DNA of 64,000 nt from Streptomyces sp. CNH099 (lineage in GTDB: Bacteria; Actinomycetota; Actinomycetes; Streptomycetales; Streptomycetaceae): contig AZWL01000010.1 of NCBI GenBank assembly GCA_000514715.1, positions 172 to 64,171 on the forward strand. Direction: 5' to 3'. Below the pieces are notes generated by a model, which worked only from the letters and a program-made list of their open reading frames with translations, was not told where the DNA came from and ran no database searches. Shown piece after piece: positions 41,633 to 49,993 of the stretch; the stretch's first letter is position 1; every line of letters begins with the position of its first letter. The translations under genes and the position numbers were made by a program.

Positions 41633-42288
41633 CGGGGCACCCCCGTCACCTCGGAGCAGCGGGTGAGTTCGATGACGAGTTGCGAGGCGAGGAACCAGCG
41701 GGCGGCCGGGCTGCCGTAGGGCAGGTAGTCGTCAGTTTGTGACTGGGCGAGCAGGCCGCCCGGGGTGAGGGAGAACAGGCCGCCGAAGACGCCCCAGACG
41801 CGCGGTTTGCGTACCCGGAGGGCCAGAGGGTTGGTCAGGTGCGGGCAGTGGCGGACCGCCAGGGCCACGCACGGCTCGCAGACCGGCGGCTTCGTAGACA
41901 GCACGCCCTCCGGCCAGCCGGCTAACACCTCGGCCGGGCCGGGGCGCTGGATCAGGAACAGCACGCCACGGGAGGTGCGGCTGGCCGGGCCGCCGCACAC
42001 CTGACAGAGCAAGTGGAACATGGCGTGGCGCTGCCGGTAGGAGTGCAGTGCGCGGAAGTCCGGCCGCCCCACCCCGGGCGCCTCGGTCAACCGCGCCCAC
42101 AGCACGCCGTGCCGGTCGCGGTCGGCCGGTGCCTCGTTCCGGTAGGCCAGCCCGGTGCCGCCAGGGCGGACGGTCAGCGCGTCCCCCATGGCGACGGTTT
42201 CCTTGCTCCAGACGGTGGCGTACGGGACGGGCAGCTTATTTCGTCCCCACGACGGGGGCGGCGCTGGCGCGGCGGACGAAGCAGACAT
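41629..42288 (-). CDS. zinc-ribbon-like protein of unknown function in the lanthipeptide locus
   Basis: The 219-residue protein contains two Cys pairs, LLCQVCGGPASR and PPVCEPCVALAVRHCPHL, which suggest a zinc ribbon. It belongs to a group of actinobacterial proteins of unknown role often found beside XRE/DUF397 genes. A TTA codon encodes residue 122 (bases 41925-41923), so it too would need bldA tRNA. GAAGG lies 6 bases before the ATG at 42288; a second good site precedes ATG 42189. It leads towards the precursor gene on the same strand and could be part of the lanthipeptide operon. Confidence 0.72.
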   Translation of the reverse strand: MSASSAAPAPPPSWGRNKLPVPYATVWSKETVAMGDALTVRPGGTGLAYRNEAPADRDRHGVLWARLTEAPGVGRPDFRALHSYRQRHAMFHLLCQVCGGPASRTSRGVLFLIQRPGPAEVLAGWPEGVLSTKPPVCEPCVALAVRHCPHLTNPLALRVRKPRVWGVFGGLFSLTPGGLLAQSQTDDYLPYGSPAARWFLASQLVIELTRCSEVTGVPR

Positions 42289-42401
42289 CGGCGGGACCTT
42301 CCGGGTGTGTGCGTCGGTGGGCAGTGCTGTCTCCTCCGGGGCCCATGCCGGGCAGCGAGGTGTCTCGGTACGCCAGGCCGAGGCTCCGCCCCGGGGTCAC
42401 C
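42236..42401 (-). CDS. possible small gene, 54 residues
   Basis: A GTG at 42401 overlaps the TGA that would end the read-through form of the preceding small gene (GGTGA). The product (LAYRDTSLPGMGPGGDSTAH..., ADVCFVRRASAAPVVGTK) has good third-position GC, but its end overlaps the 42288 gene by 53 bases, so one of the two starts is probably wrong. The family is unknown. Confidence 0.3.
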
Positions 42402-42441
42402 GCTCGCCCCCCGGCGGCTGCTTCAGGTCGGCGACGTGCGC

Positions 42442-42645
42442 CTACCACGGCAGTCCGTCCCCGACTGGGCGCAACAGCACGTGCGTCGCGCGCCGTATCG
42501 GACGGTTGGCGTTGACGTTCCCCAGGTCGTCTCGGAAGAGCTGTGCGACGCCGATGCGCTGCTCCGCGGTGTCCAGGGCGCGGACGCCGAGGGCGAGCCA
42601 GCCTGGGGCTCCGGGTGGTGCCGGTTCGTGCGGGGTGATGGTCAT
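42442..42645 (-). CDS. small unknown protein, possibly truncated by an amber codon
   Basis: The 67-residue product (PPGAPGWLALGVRALDTAEQ..., RRATHVLLRPVGDGLPW) starts at ATG 42645 with GAAGG 8 bases before it. After the TAG at 42444-42442 the same frame continues for 14 sense codons (AHVADLKQPPGGER) to a TGA at 42399-42397, and that TGA overlaps the next candidate start. The continuation looks like the natural end of the protein, so the TAG may be a recent nonsense mutation. It is the first gene of the minus-strand run leading to the lanthipeptide genes. Confidence 0.5.
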   Translation of the reverse strand: MTITPHEPAPPGAPGWLALGVRALDTAEQRIGVAQLFRDDLGNVNANRPIRRATHVLLRPVGDGLPW

Positions 42646-42901
42646 GCCGGTGCCTTCGGTTGTGGGCATGAGGGGATGGGGAAAGTCCCTGGCCACTTGT
42701 GGTGGTGGCCTGGCCTTCCCGGGGGCTCAACCAAGGTCGCCTGCAGAGGAGATGAGCGCAATAGAATGCGCTTGAGATTAATCCTGAGAGCAGAAAATGG
42801 TATATGCCGGAGCGTGCACATGGCTTCCATGTCATGCACGTTGGCGGTAAGGCTGACCACTTGGAGACGAGGCGGCGCACATGCGCCAGAACGGAGGGCA
42901 C

Positions 42902-43777
42902 ATGGCCGCAAAACCGCAGCCAACCGCACGGCGCATCGGGCTGGGGCACGAGCTGCGCCAGCACCGCAAGGCAGCCGAGTTGACCATCGCTCAGGCGGTG
43001 GAGGGGATGCCGTTCGACAACAACACGCTCCAGCGCGTGGAAGCCGGGTGGAAGTCCTTCCGGCAGATCGCGCACCTCAAGCTGCTGCTGGAGCGTTACG
43101 GCGTGACCGACGACGACGAGATTGACCGCCTGGTCGCGCTCCAGCGGGACGGGGCCAGCCGCGAGTGGTGGACGGGCGTGGGCACCACAAACCTCCTGTC
43201 CGGGATGCAGCGCTTCCTCGGCGTCGAGTCAGCAGCCCGGGAGATCCGCCTCTTCCACCCGACTGTCATCCCGGGGTTGCTTCAGACGGAGAGCTACGCG
43301 AAGGCGGTGCACGAGCTGACCAAGCCGATCGACGAGACGACCACGGAGTTCGGTCAGAAGAGCGTCCAACTCCGCATGAAGCGACGGGAGGCCATCACCC
43401 GCGACGACGACCCCGTGAAGATGTGGGGGGTGCTGTACGAGCCCGCGCTGCGCTACCCCATCGGCGACGCGGACGTGATGCGCGAGCAGTACGCCGAGCT
43501 GATCAAGCTGGCCGCCCTGGAGAACGTGACCCTGCAGATCCTGCCCCAGACGGAGAGCAGCTACGTTGCCTACCATGACGTCAACATCATGGTACTGGGC
43601 GAGGGCCTGCCCACGACGGTCCAGACGGACACTGCATGGTTCACCGTCGCTGTCTCGGACAAGCCCCGCGATGTCGGGCGGTTCTCCAGGATGTTCGACG
43701 CGATGGTTGCCGGAGCCCAGCCGCCCGGCTACACCCCGAAGTTCCTGCACCAACTAGCGAGAAAGATCACCCCATGA
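42902..43777 (+). CDS. XRE-family regulator with DUF5753 (Scr1-type)
   Basis: The 291-residue protein has an N-terminal helix-turn-helix (GHELRQHRKAAELTIAQAVEG...) and the C-terminal ligand/partner domain of the large streptomycete Scr1/DUF5753 family (LFHPTVIPGLLQTESYAKAV, LQILPQTESSYVAYHD). GGAGGG lies 5 bases before ATG 42902. It overlaps the DUF397 gene by 4 bases (ATGA), the usual pairing, in which the small protein modulates the regulator. It is divergent from the lanthipeptide run and may regulate it. Confidence 0.9.
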   Translation: MAAKPQPTARRIGLGHELRQHRKAAELTIAQAVEGMPFDNNTLQRVEAGWKSFRQIAHLKLLLERYGVTDDDEIDRLVALQRDGASREWWTGVGTTNLLSGMQRFLGVESAAREIRLFHPTVIPGLLQTESYAKAVHELTKPIDETTTEFGQKSVQLRMKRREAITRDDDPVKMWGVLYEPALRYPIGDADVMREQYAELIKLAALENVTLQILPQTESSYVAYHDVNIMVLGEGLPTTVQTDTAWFTVAVSDKPRDVGRFSRMFDAMVAGAQPPGYTPKFLHQLARKITP

Positions 43778-44013
43778 ACAACCACCCTGCCACGGTGATG
43801 GCCCCGGAGCTGGAGGGCGCTAGCTGGTTCAAGTCCTCCTACAGCAATGGCGGGGGCAACTGCGTCGAGGCTGCTGACCTGACCGCCACCGCCTACGGTG
43901 CGGTGGCCGTCCGCGACTCCAAGGACCCCCGCGGCCCGGCGCTCCTGCTGGACCCCGAGCAGTTCGCCGCCTTCATCGCTGGCGTGCGGACAGGCCGCTT
44001 CGACATCTGCTGA
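43774..44013 (+). CDS. DUF397 small protein
   Basis: The 79-residue protein matches DUF397: ASWFKSSYSNGGGNCVEAAD near the start and VAVRDSKDPRGPALLLDPEQFAAFIAGVR at the end. These proteins pair with XRE/DUF5753 regulators and are often viewed as toxin-antitoxin-like or as modulators of the regulator in development and antibiotic control. Its ATG overlaps the regulator's stop codon. Confidence 0.93.
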   Translation: MNNHPATVMAPELEGASWFKSSYSNGGGNCVEAADLTATAYGAVAVRDSKDPRGPALLLDPEQFAAFIAGVRTGRFDIC

Positions 44014-44379
44014 CCCCGAGCAAGCACCACACAGACGAGGCCGCCTCCCCCCGAACCAGCCGAGGGGACGCGGCTTCATTCGCGCACTACCACCCGAACA
44101 ACCTTGCGCACCTCCGACGTCCTGATCGGCCGGATCGTGGTGCCGCTGCGCCTGCGCGGGCTGGGCTGGGCTGGTCCGTCGACTTCCAGCGCGAGAGCGG
44201 GCTCCTAGGTGTGCTGACCGGAGATCGGCTCGCCAAGCGTTACGAACAGACCTTGCACTGCCCTCGCGTCTGCACGGCCATGGTGACGCAGGCGAAGGCC
44301 CCGCCGACGTGCCTCACCGAATCCCATCCAGGACTTCACCGAACCGAAACCCGTTCCGGTGCCCCCCACGCCCCGTGCC
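44014..44379. other. 366-base intergenic stretch between convergent genes
   Basis: No frame here has a start site and codon bias that persuade me. The plus-strand fragment at about 44110-44160 (reading IGRIVVPLRLRG) could be a remnant but is too short to assign. No strong terminator hairpin was seen. Confidence 0.4.
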
Positions 44380-45273
44380 CTACGGCACCAGCACCAGCCG
44401 GCCCCGTACGCCGCCCGCCGCCAGCCGGGCGTGCGCCTTCGCGGTGTCGGCCAGGTCGTACGCCGCGGCGACCCGGAGGGTGAGCACGCCGTCGTCGGCG
44501 AGCCGGACCAGCTCCGCCAGCCGCGCACCGTCGGCCGCCACCTCCAGCGCCGCCGTGCGGATGCCGCGGACCGGATCCGGGGCGGTGCCCGGGATGACCG
44601 CGGCGTACGCGCCCCCGTCGCGGGTCCAGCGCAGGGCCGTTTCGCCGCCGAGCACCGCCGCGTCCAGCACGGCGTCGTAGCCGCCGTCGGCCGGGTCCGT
44701 GGTGAACGCCGCGCCGAGGGAGCGGACCAGCTCCTCGTCGGCGGGGCGGGCCAGCCCCGTCACCGTGACGCCGCGGTGGGCGGCGAGCTGGACCGCGTAC
44801 CCGCCCAGCGCCCCCGCCGCGCCGGTGACGAGCAGCGAGGTGCCCGGCGCCGCGTCCAGCAACCCCAGCGCCTGGTCGGCGGAGAGGGCGTTGAGCGGCA
44901 GCGTCGCGGCGTGCACGGCGTCCACCGTGGTCGGCGCCGCGGCGACGGCGCCGCCGTCCACGACCGCGTACTCGGCGTGCGTGCCGAGCGGCTTCGCCGG
45001 CCCGTGGACCAGCGCCACGACCGCGTCGCCCGGCGCCCGGCCCGCGCCGGCGCCCACCGCGTCCACCGTCCCCGCGACGTCCCAGCCCAGCCCCGTGTAC
45101 TTCCCGCCGGGCGCGGCGCCGAAGGCGCCGCCGCGCGTCCCGCCGTCCACGGGGTTGAGCGCCGCCGCGGCCACCTTGATCCGCACCTGCCCCGCACCCG
45201 GCTCTGGCACGTCCACGTCGGCGATCGTCACGGCCTCGGGGCCGCCGAACTCCGTCACCACTGCAGCACGCAT
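44380..45273 (-). CDS. NADP-dependent quinone oxidoreductase (zinc-free MDR)
   Basis: The 297-residue enzyme shares the layout of the reductase at 31152: AAAALNPVDGGTRGG near residue 37, and nucleotide motif VTGAAGALGGYAVQLAAH near 148. It lacks zinc ligands. It is divergent from an HxlR-type regulator with a palindrome between, the common arrangement for quinone- or aldehyde-inducible reductases. It may detoxify electrophiles sensed by that regulator. Confidence 0.9.
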   Translation of the reverse strand: MRAAVVTEFGGPEAVTIADVDVPEPGAGQVRIKVAAAALNPVDGGTRGGAFGAAPGGKYTGLGWDVAGTVDAVGAGAGRAPGDAVVALVHGPAKPLGTHAEYAVVDGGAVAAAPTTVDAVHAATLPLNALSADQALGLLDAAPGTSLLVTGAAGALGGYAVQLAAHRGVTVTGLARPADEELVRSLGAAFTTDPADGGYDAVLDAAVLGGETALRWTRDGGAYAAVIPGTAPDPVRGIRTAALEVAADGARLAELVRLADDGVLTLRVAAAYDLADTAKAHARLAAGGVRGRLVLVP

Positions 45274-45337
45274 GGTCAGTTCTCCCTGATCGGTATCGGT
45301 TCCGCTGCCGCAACCGTAGGAAGAGTTGGTATCTTCT

Positions 45338-45351
45338 GGTAAGTAGTTACC
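45338..45351. promoter_or_regulatory. HxlR operator palindrome
   Basis: GGTAAGTAGTTACC is a perfect 5-4-5 inverted repeat (GGTAA/TTACC) in the 109-base gap between the divergent reductase and hxlR-type genes, 32 bases before the regulator ATG. HxlR proteins bind such short dyads. Confidence 0.6.
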
Positions 45352-45382
45352 TGAGAGTGCCTATGTCACCCGGAGGCGAGCC

Positions 45383-45802
45383 ATGGCGACCACGACGGCG
45401 GCCCAGCGGCGCGAGGAGGCCCGCGTCGCGTACGACGCGTTCCTGCGGGGCTGCCCCACCAACCAGCTCCTCGACCGCCTCAGCGACAAGTGGGTCAGCC
45501 TCGTCGTCGCCGCGCTCTCCGACGGCCCGCGGCGCTACAGCGACCTGCGCCGGAAGATCGCCGGCGTCAGCCCGAAGATGCTCACCCAGACCCTGCGCGC
45601 CCTGGAGCGCGACGGCATCCTCTCCCGCGCCGTCACGCCGTCCGTCCCGGTCCGCGTCGACTACGAGCTGACGCCGCTGGGCCGCAGCCTCGCCGGGCTC
45701 CTCACCGCCGTGAAGGACTGGGCGGAGGAGCACATCGAGGAGGTGCACGCGGCCCGGGAGCGCTACGAGGCCCGGGAGGCGCGGGCGGCGCAGGCGGGTT
45801 GA
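45383..45802 (+). CDS. HxlR-family transcriptional regulator
   Basis: The 139-residue protein is a winged-helix HxlR regulator: the Cys in FLRGCPTNQLLDRLSDKWV is at the position used for redox or quinone sensing in this family, followed by DGPRRYSDLRRKIAGVSPKM and LTQTLRALERDGILSR. The rest of the sequence is standard for the group. It probably represses the divergent quinone reductase. GGAGG lies a few bases before the ATG. Confidence 0.92.
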   Translation: MATTTAAQRREEARVAYDAFLRGCPTNQLLDRLSDKWVSLVVAALSDGPRRYSDLRRKIAGVSPKMLTQTLRALERDGILSRAVTPSVPVRVDYELTPLGRSLAGLLTAVKDWAEEHIEEVHAARERYEAREARAAQAG

Positions 45803-45874
45803 GGGCGGGGGCGCGGGAACGGTTCCGCGCGCCGCGGCGTTGAGGTAACGGGCCGAGTCGCGGGAGGCGCGAGG

Positions 45875-46195
45875 ATGAACATCGTTGCGGAGCTGTTCGC
45901 ACCCGGCCAGGGCCACGCGCGGCGTGCGCGGGAGCGGATGGAACTGGTCGTGGACAACGTGGGCACGGGCGATCCGTCCCGCGGGCCGATAGACCTCACG
46001 TCGGGCAAGGTCGTGATCGCGCTCGGCGAGGCGGCGGAGCCGGGCGCGGAGCCGGAGGACGCCGTACCGTCCGCCGCGGAACCCGCCGACGCCGAACCGT
46101 CCGACGCCATACCGTCCGGCGCCGGGACCGCCGACGCCGAACCGTTCGACGCCGTACCGTCGCGGGCCACCCCCGCCGACGCCGCCCGTCCCTAG
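45875..46195 (+). CDS. DUF6191-like small protein with degenerate C-terminal repeats
   Basis: The first 55 of 106 residues (MNIVAELFAPGQGHARRARE..., GDPSRGPIDLTSGKVVIALG) resemble the actinobacterial DUF6191 family, whose role is unknown. The tail is an Ala/Pro/Asp-rich run of imperfect 7- to 12-residue units (EPSDAIPSGAG, EPFDAVPSRAT) encoded by a repetitive CCGTxCGxCGCCG pattern, absent from ordinary family members as far as I recall. It follows the hxlR-type gene by 72 bases and precedes a glutamine amidotransferase gene by 19. Confidence 0.65.
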   Translation: MNIVAELFAPGQGHARRARERMELVVDNVGTGDPSRGPIDLTSGKVVIALGEAAEPGAEPEDAVPSAAEPADAEPSDAIPSGAGTADAEPFDAVPSRATPADAARP

Positions 46196-46214
46196 CTGCC
46201 CGACAATCGCACCC

Positions 46215-46919
46215 ATGACGAAGGTTCTCGTGGTGCAGAACGGCCGCGGCGGCGGCCCGGGGCGCTTCGGCGCCTGGCTGGAGCAGCGGGGGCTCGCCCT
46301 CGACGTCGTCCACGCCTACGCCGGCGCCCCCCTGCCGCGCCGCCTCGACCACGCCGCGGTCCTGCCGCTCGGCGGCGGCCCCATGCCCGACGACGACGTG
46401 GCGATGCCGTGGCTGGCGGCCGTCCGCGAGCTGGTCGCCGAGGCGCTGGAGCGGGACGTCCCGGTCTTCGGCGTCTGCCAGGGCGGCCAGCTCCTCGCCC
46501 ACGTCGCCGGCGGCCGGGTCACCGCCTCGCACGGCGAGCCGGAGCTGGGCAGCACGCCGCTCACGCTGCGCGCGGAGGCGGCGGCCGACCCGCTGTTCGC
46601 CGGGCTCCCGCGGCGGGTGACGGCCGTCCAGCGGCACGTCGACGCCATCACGGAGCTGCCGCCGGGCGCGGCGTGGCTGGCGGAGAGCGAGCGCTGCCCG
46701 CACCAGGCGTTCCGCCACGGCGCCCGGGCGTGGGGCGTGCAGTTCCACCCGGAGGCCGGCGCCGACCGCGTCCGCGCGTGGAGCGACGAGTCCGTCCGCG
46801 CCCGCGGCTTCGACCCGGCCCGGGTCCGCGCCGAGGCGGACCGTGACGAGCAGGAGTCGGCGCGGGTCTGGCAGCGGGTCGCCCACCGCTTCGCCCAGGC
46901 GGTGCGGGCCGAGGGCTGA
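46215..46919 (+). CDS. class I glutamine amidotransferase-like protein
   Basis: The 234-residue protein has the GATase-1 nucleophile Cys88 in VFGVCQGGQLLA and the His178-x-Glu180 dyad in GVQFHPEAG. Stand-alone members resemble GuaA-type glutaminase domains and gamma-glutamyl hydrolases such as PuuD; the acceptor here is unknown. A plausible start ATG at 46215 follows the preceding stop by 19 bases. Confidence 0.88.
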   Translation: MTKVLVVQNGRGGGPGRFGAWLEQRGLALDVVHAYAGAPLPRRLDHAAVLPLGGGPMPDDDVAMPWLAAVRELVAEALERDVPVFGVCQGGQLLAHVAGGRVTASHGEPELGSTPLTLRAEAAADPLFAGLPRRVTAVQRHVDAITELPPGAAWLAESERCPHQAFRHGARAWGVQFHPEAGADRVRAWSDESVRARGFDPARVRAEADRDEQESARVWQRVAHRFAQAVRAEG

Positions 46920-47002
46920 CCCGCCCGCGGCCCGCCGCGACCCGCCCCTCCCCCTCGCCCGGCATACCCGGCAAATCGGCCACCGCTTGCTACGTTGCCC
47001 GC

Positions 47003-48481
47003 ATGACCACCGCCACCGACCCGGCCGAGGCCCTCCGCCCGCCGGGCCGCGCCCGGCGGCTGGCCACGCCACCGCCCCCCGTGCCCCGCCCCCGCCGCCG
47101 CGGCGCCGAACTCCTGCTGCTGGCCTGCGCCGTCGGCGTCATCGCCTACGGGTACGCGGCCGTCGGCCACGCCACCTCCGGCGCCCTGCCCGCCGACCTG
47201 GTCACCCACCTCGGCGGCCTCGCCGCGCTCGCCCTGACCGCCCACCTCGTCGTCCGCCTCCGCGCGCCCTGCGCGGACCCGGTGCTGCTGCCCGTGGCGC
47301 TGCTGCTCAACGGCCTCGGCCTGGTCCTCATCCACCGCCTCGACCAGGGCACGCCCGGCGACCGCGCCGCGCCCGCCCAGCTGCTCTGGTCCGCCCTCGG
47401 CGTCGTCCTCTTCGCCGCCGTCCTGGTCGTCCTGCGCGACCACCGCGACCTGCGCCCGCGCGCCGGGAAGTACGCCTTCACCGCCCTGTGCCTGATGGCC
47501 GCGCCGATCCTCTTCCCCGCCGTCAACGGGGCCCGGATCTGGATCCGGATCGGCGGCCTGTCCCTCCAGCCCAGCGAGTTCGCGAAGGTGCTGCTCGCGA
47601 TCTTCTTCGCCTCGTACCTGGCCGCCAACCGCCACGCGCTGACCTTCACGCGCGGCCCGCGCATCCGCCGGCTGCTGCTGCCGCCCTGGCGCGTGCTGGG
47701 CCCGATCGTCGCGGTCTGGGGCATCAGCCTGGCCCTGCTGATCCTGGAGCGGGACATCGGCGCCTCGCTGCTGTTCTTCAGCCTGTTCGTGGCGATGCTG
47801 TACGTCGCCACCGGACGGGCCGGCTGGCTGGCCGTCGGGCTGCTGCTGGCCGCGGCGGGGGCGGCTGCGGTGGGGGCGCTGGAGCCGCACGTGCACACGC
47901 GGGTGGCGGACTGGCTGTCGCCGTTCCGCGGCATCGAGGAGGGGCAGGGGCCGGGGCAGTTGGCGCAGTCGCTGTTCGCGTTCGCCGCGGGCGGGGCGCT
48001 GGGCGCGGGGCTCGGGCAGGGGCACTCGCTGCTGATCGGCTTCGCCGGCAAGTCGGACTTCATCCTGGCCACCGCGGGCGAGGAGCTGGGGATCGCGGGG
48101 CTGACCGCGCTGTTCCTGCTCTACACGATCTTCGTCGCCCGCGGCTACCGCACGGCGATCGCCCTCGGCGAGCCCTTCGGCGCGCTGCTCGCCGCCGGCC
48201 TCGCGGCGATCATCACGCTGCAGGTGGTGGTGATCGCGGGCGGGGTGCTGGGGCTGATCCCGCTGACGGGGATGGTCACGCCGTTCCTGGCGCAGGGCGG
48301 GTCGTCGGTGGTGACGAACTGGGTGATCGTCGCGCTGCTCGTACGGCTCAGCGACGAGGCCCGTACGCCGCGGGAGGCGTCCCGCCCCGCCGCGGACCCG
48401 GCGCCCCGGCGCGACCCCGCACGCGGCACCCCCGCGGACGGCTCCCCCGCACCCGGCACCCCCGCGGACGGCACCCCGTGA
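47003..48481 (+). CDS. FtsW/RodA/SpoVE-family peptidoglycan glycosyltransferase
   Basis: The 492-residue SEDS protein has about 11 transmembrane segments and the family signatures NGARIWIRIGGLSLQPSEFAKV, ILERDIGASLLFF (catalytic Asp region), and GFAGKSDFILATAGEELG. It polymerises lipid II together with a class B PBP. The PBP gene begins within its stop codon (GTGA), so the pair is coupled. The last 40 residues are Pro/Thr-rich repeats (GTPADG). This is not the dcw-cluster copy; a division or sporulation role is possible. Confidence 0.92.
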   Translation: MTTATDPAEALRPPGRARRLATPPPPVPRPRRRGAELLLLACAVGVIAYGYAAVGHATSGALPADLVTHLGGLAALALTAHLVVRLRAPCADPVLLPVALLLNGLGLVLIHRLDQGTPGDRAAPAQLLWSALGVVLFAAVLVVLRDHRDLRPRAGKYAFTALCLMAAPILFPAVNGARIWIRIGGLSLQPSEFAKVLLAIFFASYLAANRHALTFTRGPRIRRLLLPPWRVLGPIVAVWGISLALLILERDIGASLLFFSLFVAMLYVATGRAGWLAVGLLLAAAGAAAVGALEPHVHTRVADWLSPFRGIEEGQGPGQLAQSLFAFAAGGALGAGLGQGHSLLIGFAGKSDFILATAGEELGIAGLTALFLLYTIFVARGYRTAIALGEPFGALLAAGLAAIITLQVVVIAGGVLGLIPLTGMVTPFLAQGGSSVVTNWVIVALLVRLSDEARTPREASRPAADPAPRRDPARGTPADGSPAPGTPADGTP

Positions 48482-49929
48482 TCCGCAACACCCGCATCGC
48501 CGCCGGCTGCAGCCTCCTGCTCTTCCTCGCCCTGCTCCTCGGCGCCGCACGCGTCCAGGTCCTCAAGGCCCCCGAGTACGACGCCAACCCCGCCAACCGC
48601 CGCCAGGCACTCGAACGCTACGCCCAGCCCCGCGGCGACATCTACGCCGCCGGCCGCCGCCTCACCGGCTCCACCGACACCCGCCAGGGCCTGCGCTACG
48701 AGCGCTCCTACCCGGACGGCCGCCGCTACGCCGCCGTCACCGGCTTCGCCTCCCAGCTCTACGGCTCCACCCTCCTCGAAGACACCGAGGACGGCATCCT
48801 CGCCGGCACCGACCCCCGGCTCGCCCCGCTGCCGCTCTGGGGCGACCTCACCCGCGGCCGCCGGCCCGGCGGCCAGGTGCACACCACCGTCGTACCGGCC
48901 GTGCAGAAGGCCGCGTTCCGCGGGCTGCGCGGCCGCAAGGGCGCCGTCGTCGCCCTCGAACCCGCCACCGGCCGCGTCCTCGCCCTCGTCAGCAGCCCCG
49001 GCTACGACCCCGCGCTGCTCTCCGGCAACTCCCCCGCCACCACGCTCGCCTGGGACCGCTTCCTCGCCGACCCCGCGCAGCCGCTCCTCAACCGGGCGAT
49101 CCGGCAGACGTACCCGCCCGGCTCCACGTTCAAGGTGATCACGGCGGTGGCGGCGCTGGAGTCCGGCGTCGTCACCGACGTCGACGCGCCGACCCGCACC
49201 CCGAACCCGTACCGCCTCATCGGCAGCACCACCCTGCTGCGCAACGAGTCGAGCGGCTGCGCCGACGCGCCGCTGCGGGAGGCGTTCGCCCAGTCGTGCA
49301 ACACCGTGTTCGCGAAGCTCGGCGCGACGGTCGGCACCGCGCGGATCGTGGCGACCGCGGAGGCGTTCGGCTTCAACGAGGGGCTGGAGATCCCCTCCCC
49401 GGTGCTGCCGAGCCACGTCAGCACCCGGATGGACCCGGCGCAGGTCGCACTGTCGGCCATCGGGCAGTACGACACCCGGGCGACGCCGCTGCAGATGGCC
49501 CGGGTCGCGGCGACGGTCGCGGCCGGCGGCCGGACGATGCGCCCGTACCTGGTGGAGCGGCTGGCTGACGCCGACGGCGAGACGGTGGCGCGGACCCGGC
49601 CGGAGGCCGGGGAGCCGGTGATGAGCCCGGGGACGGCGGCGCTGCTGCGGCAGCTGATGATCGACGCGGTCAGCGACGGCACCGGCGGCCTGGCGGCGAT
49701 CGACGGGGTGACGGTCGGCGGCAAGACGGGCACGGCGCAGCACGGGGTGGACAACTCGGAGCGCCCGTACGCCTGGTTCATCTCCTGGGCGCAGCGGCCG
49801 GGCACGGCGGTGCCGGAGGTGGCCGTGGCGGTGGTCGTCGAGGACGCGGAGGCGGACCGCGCGGACATCAGCGGCGGCGGCAGCGCGGCCCCGATCGCTC
49901 GCGGGGTGATGCGGGCGGCGCTGCGCTGA
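48478..49929 (+). CDS. class B penicillin-binding protein (transpeptidase)
   Basis: The 483-residue protein has one N-terminal membrane helix, a short PBP dimer domain and a transpeptidase domain with all three active-site motifs: Ser216 in PPGSTFKV, SCN at 273-275 and KTG at 416-418. It crosslinks peptidoglycan made by the SEDS partner encoded just upstream (4-base GTGA overlap). It resembles PbpA of actinobacteria. The PknB-type PASTA kinase, PP2C and FHA genes that accompany the conserved actinobacterial copy are absent here, suggesting a paralogous pair. Confidence 0.93.
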   Translation: MIRNTRIAAGCSLLLFLALLLGAARVQVLKAPEYDANPANRRQALERYAQPRGDIYAAGRRLTGSTDTRQGLRYERSYPDGRRYAAVTGFASQLYGSTLLEDTEDGILAGTDPRLAPLPLWGDLTRGRRPGGQVHTTVVPAVQKAAFRGLRGRKGAVVALEPATGRVLALVSSPGYDPALLSGNSPATTLAWDRFLADPAQPLLNRAIRQTYPPGSTFKVITAVAALESGVVTDVDAPTRTPNPYRLIGSTTLLRNESSGCADAPLREAFAQSCNTVFAKLGATVGTARIVATAEAFGFNEGLEIPSPVLPSHVSTRMDPAQVALSAIGQYDTRATPLQMARVAATVAAGGRTMRPYLVERLADADGETVARTRPEAGEPVMSPGTAALLRQLMIDAVSDGTGGLAAIDGVTVGGKTGTAQHGVDNSERPYAWFISWAQRPGTAVPEVAVAVVVEDAEADRADISGGGSAAPIARGVMRAALR

Positions 49930-49993
49930 GCCGCCGGCTCCCGCGCCGTACGGGCCGGGGACCGCTCCCCGGGTGCGCTCCTACGCTGCTCGC

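Noticed and set aside
42236..43075. A 279-codon minus-strand frame spanning the XRE gene start
   Set aside because: It crosses the divergent promoter region and the opposite-strand XRE gene; only the last 54 codons might be real.
35472..44013. The lanthipeptide region as an integrated mobile island
   Set aside because: GC and codon bias are slightly lower than in the surroundings, but there is no integrase, tRNA target or flanking direct repeat to support it.
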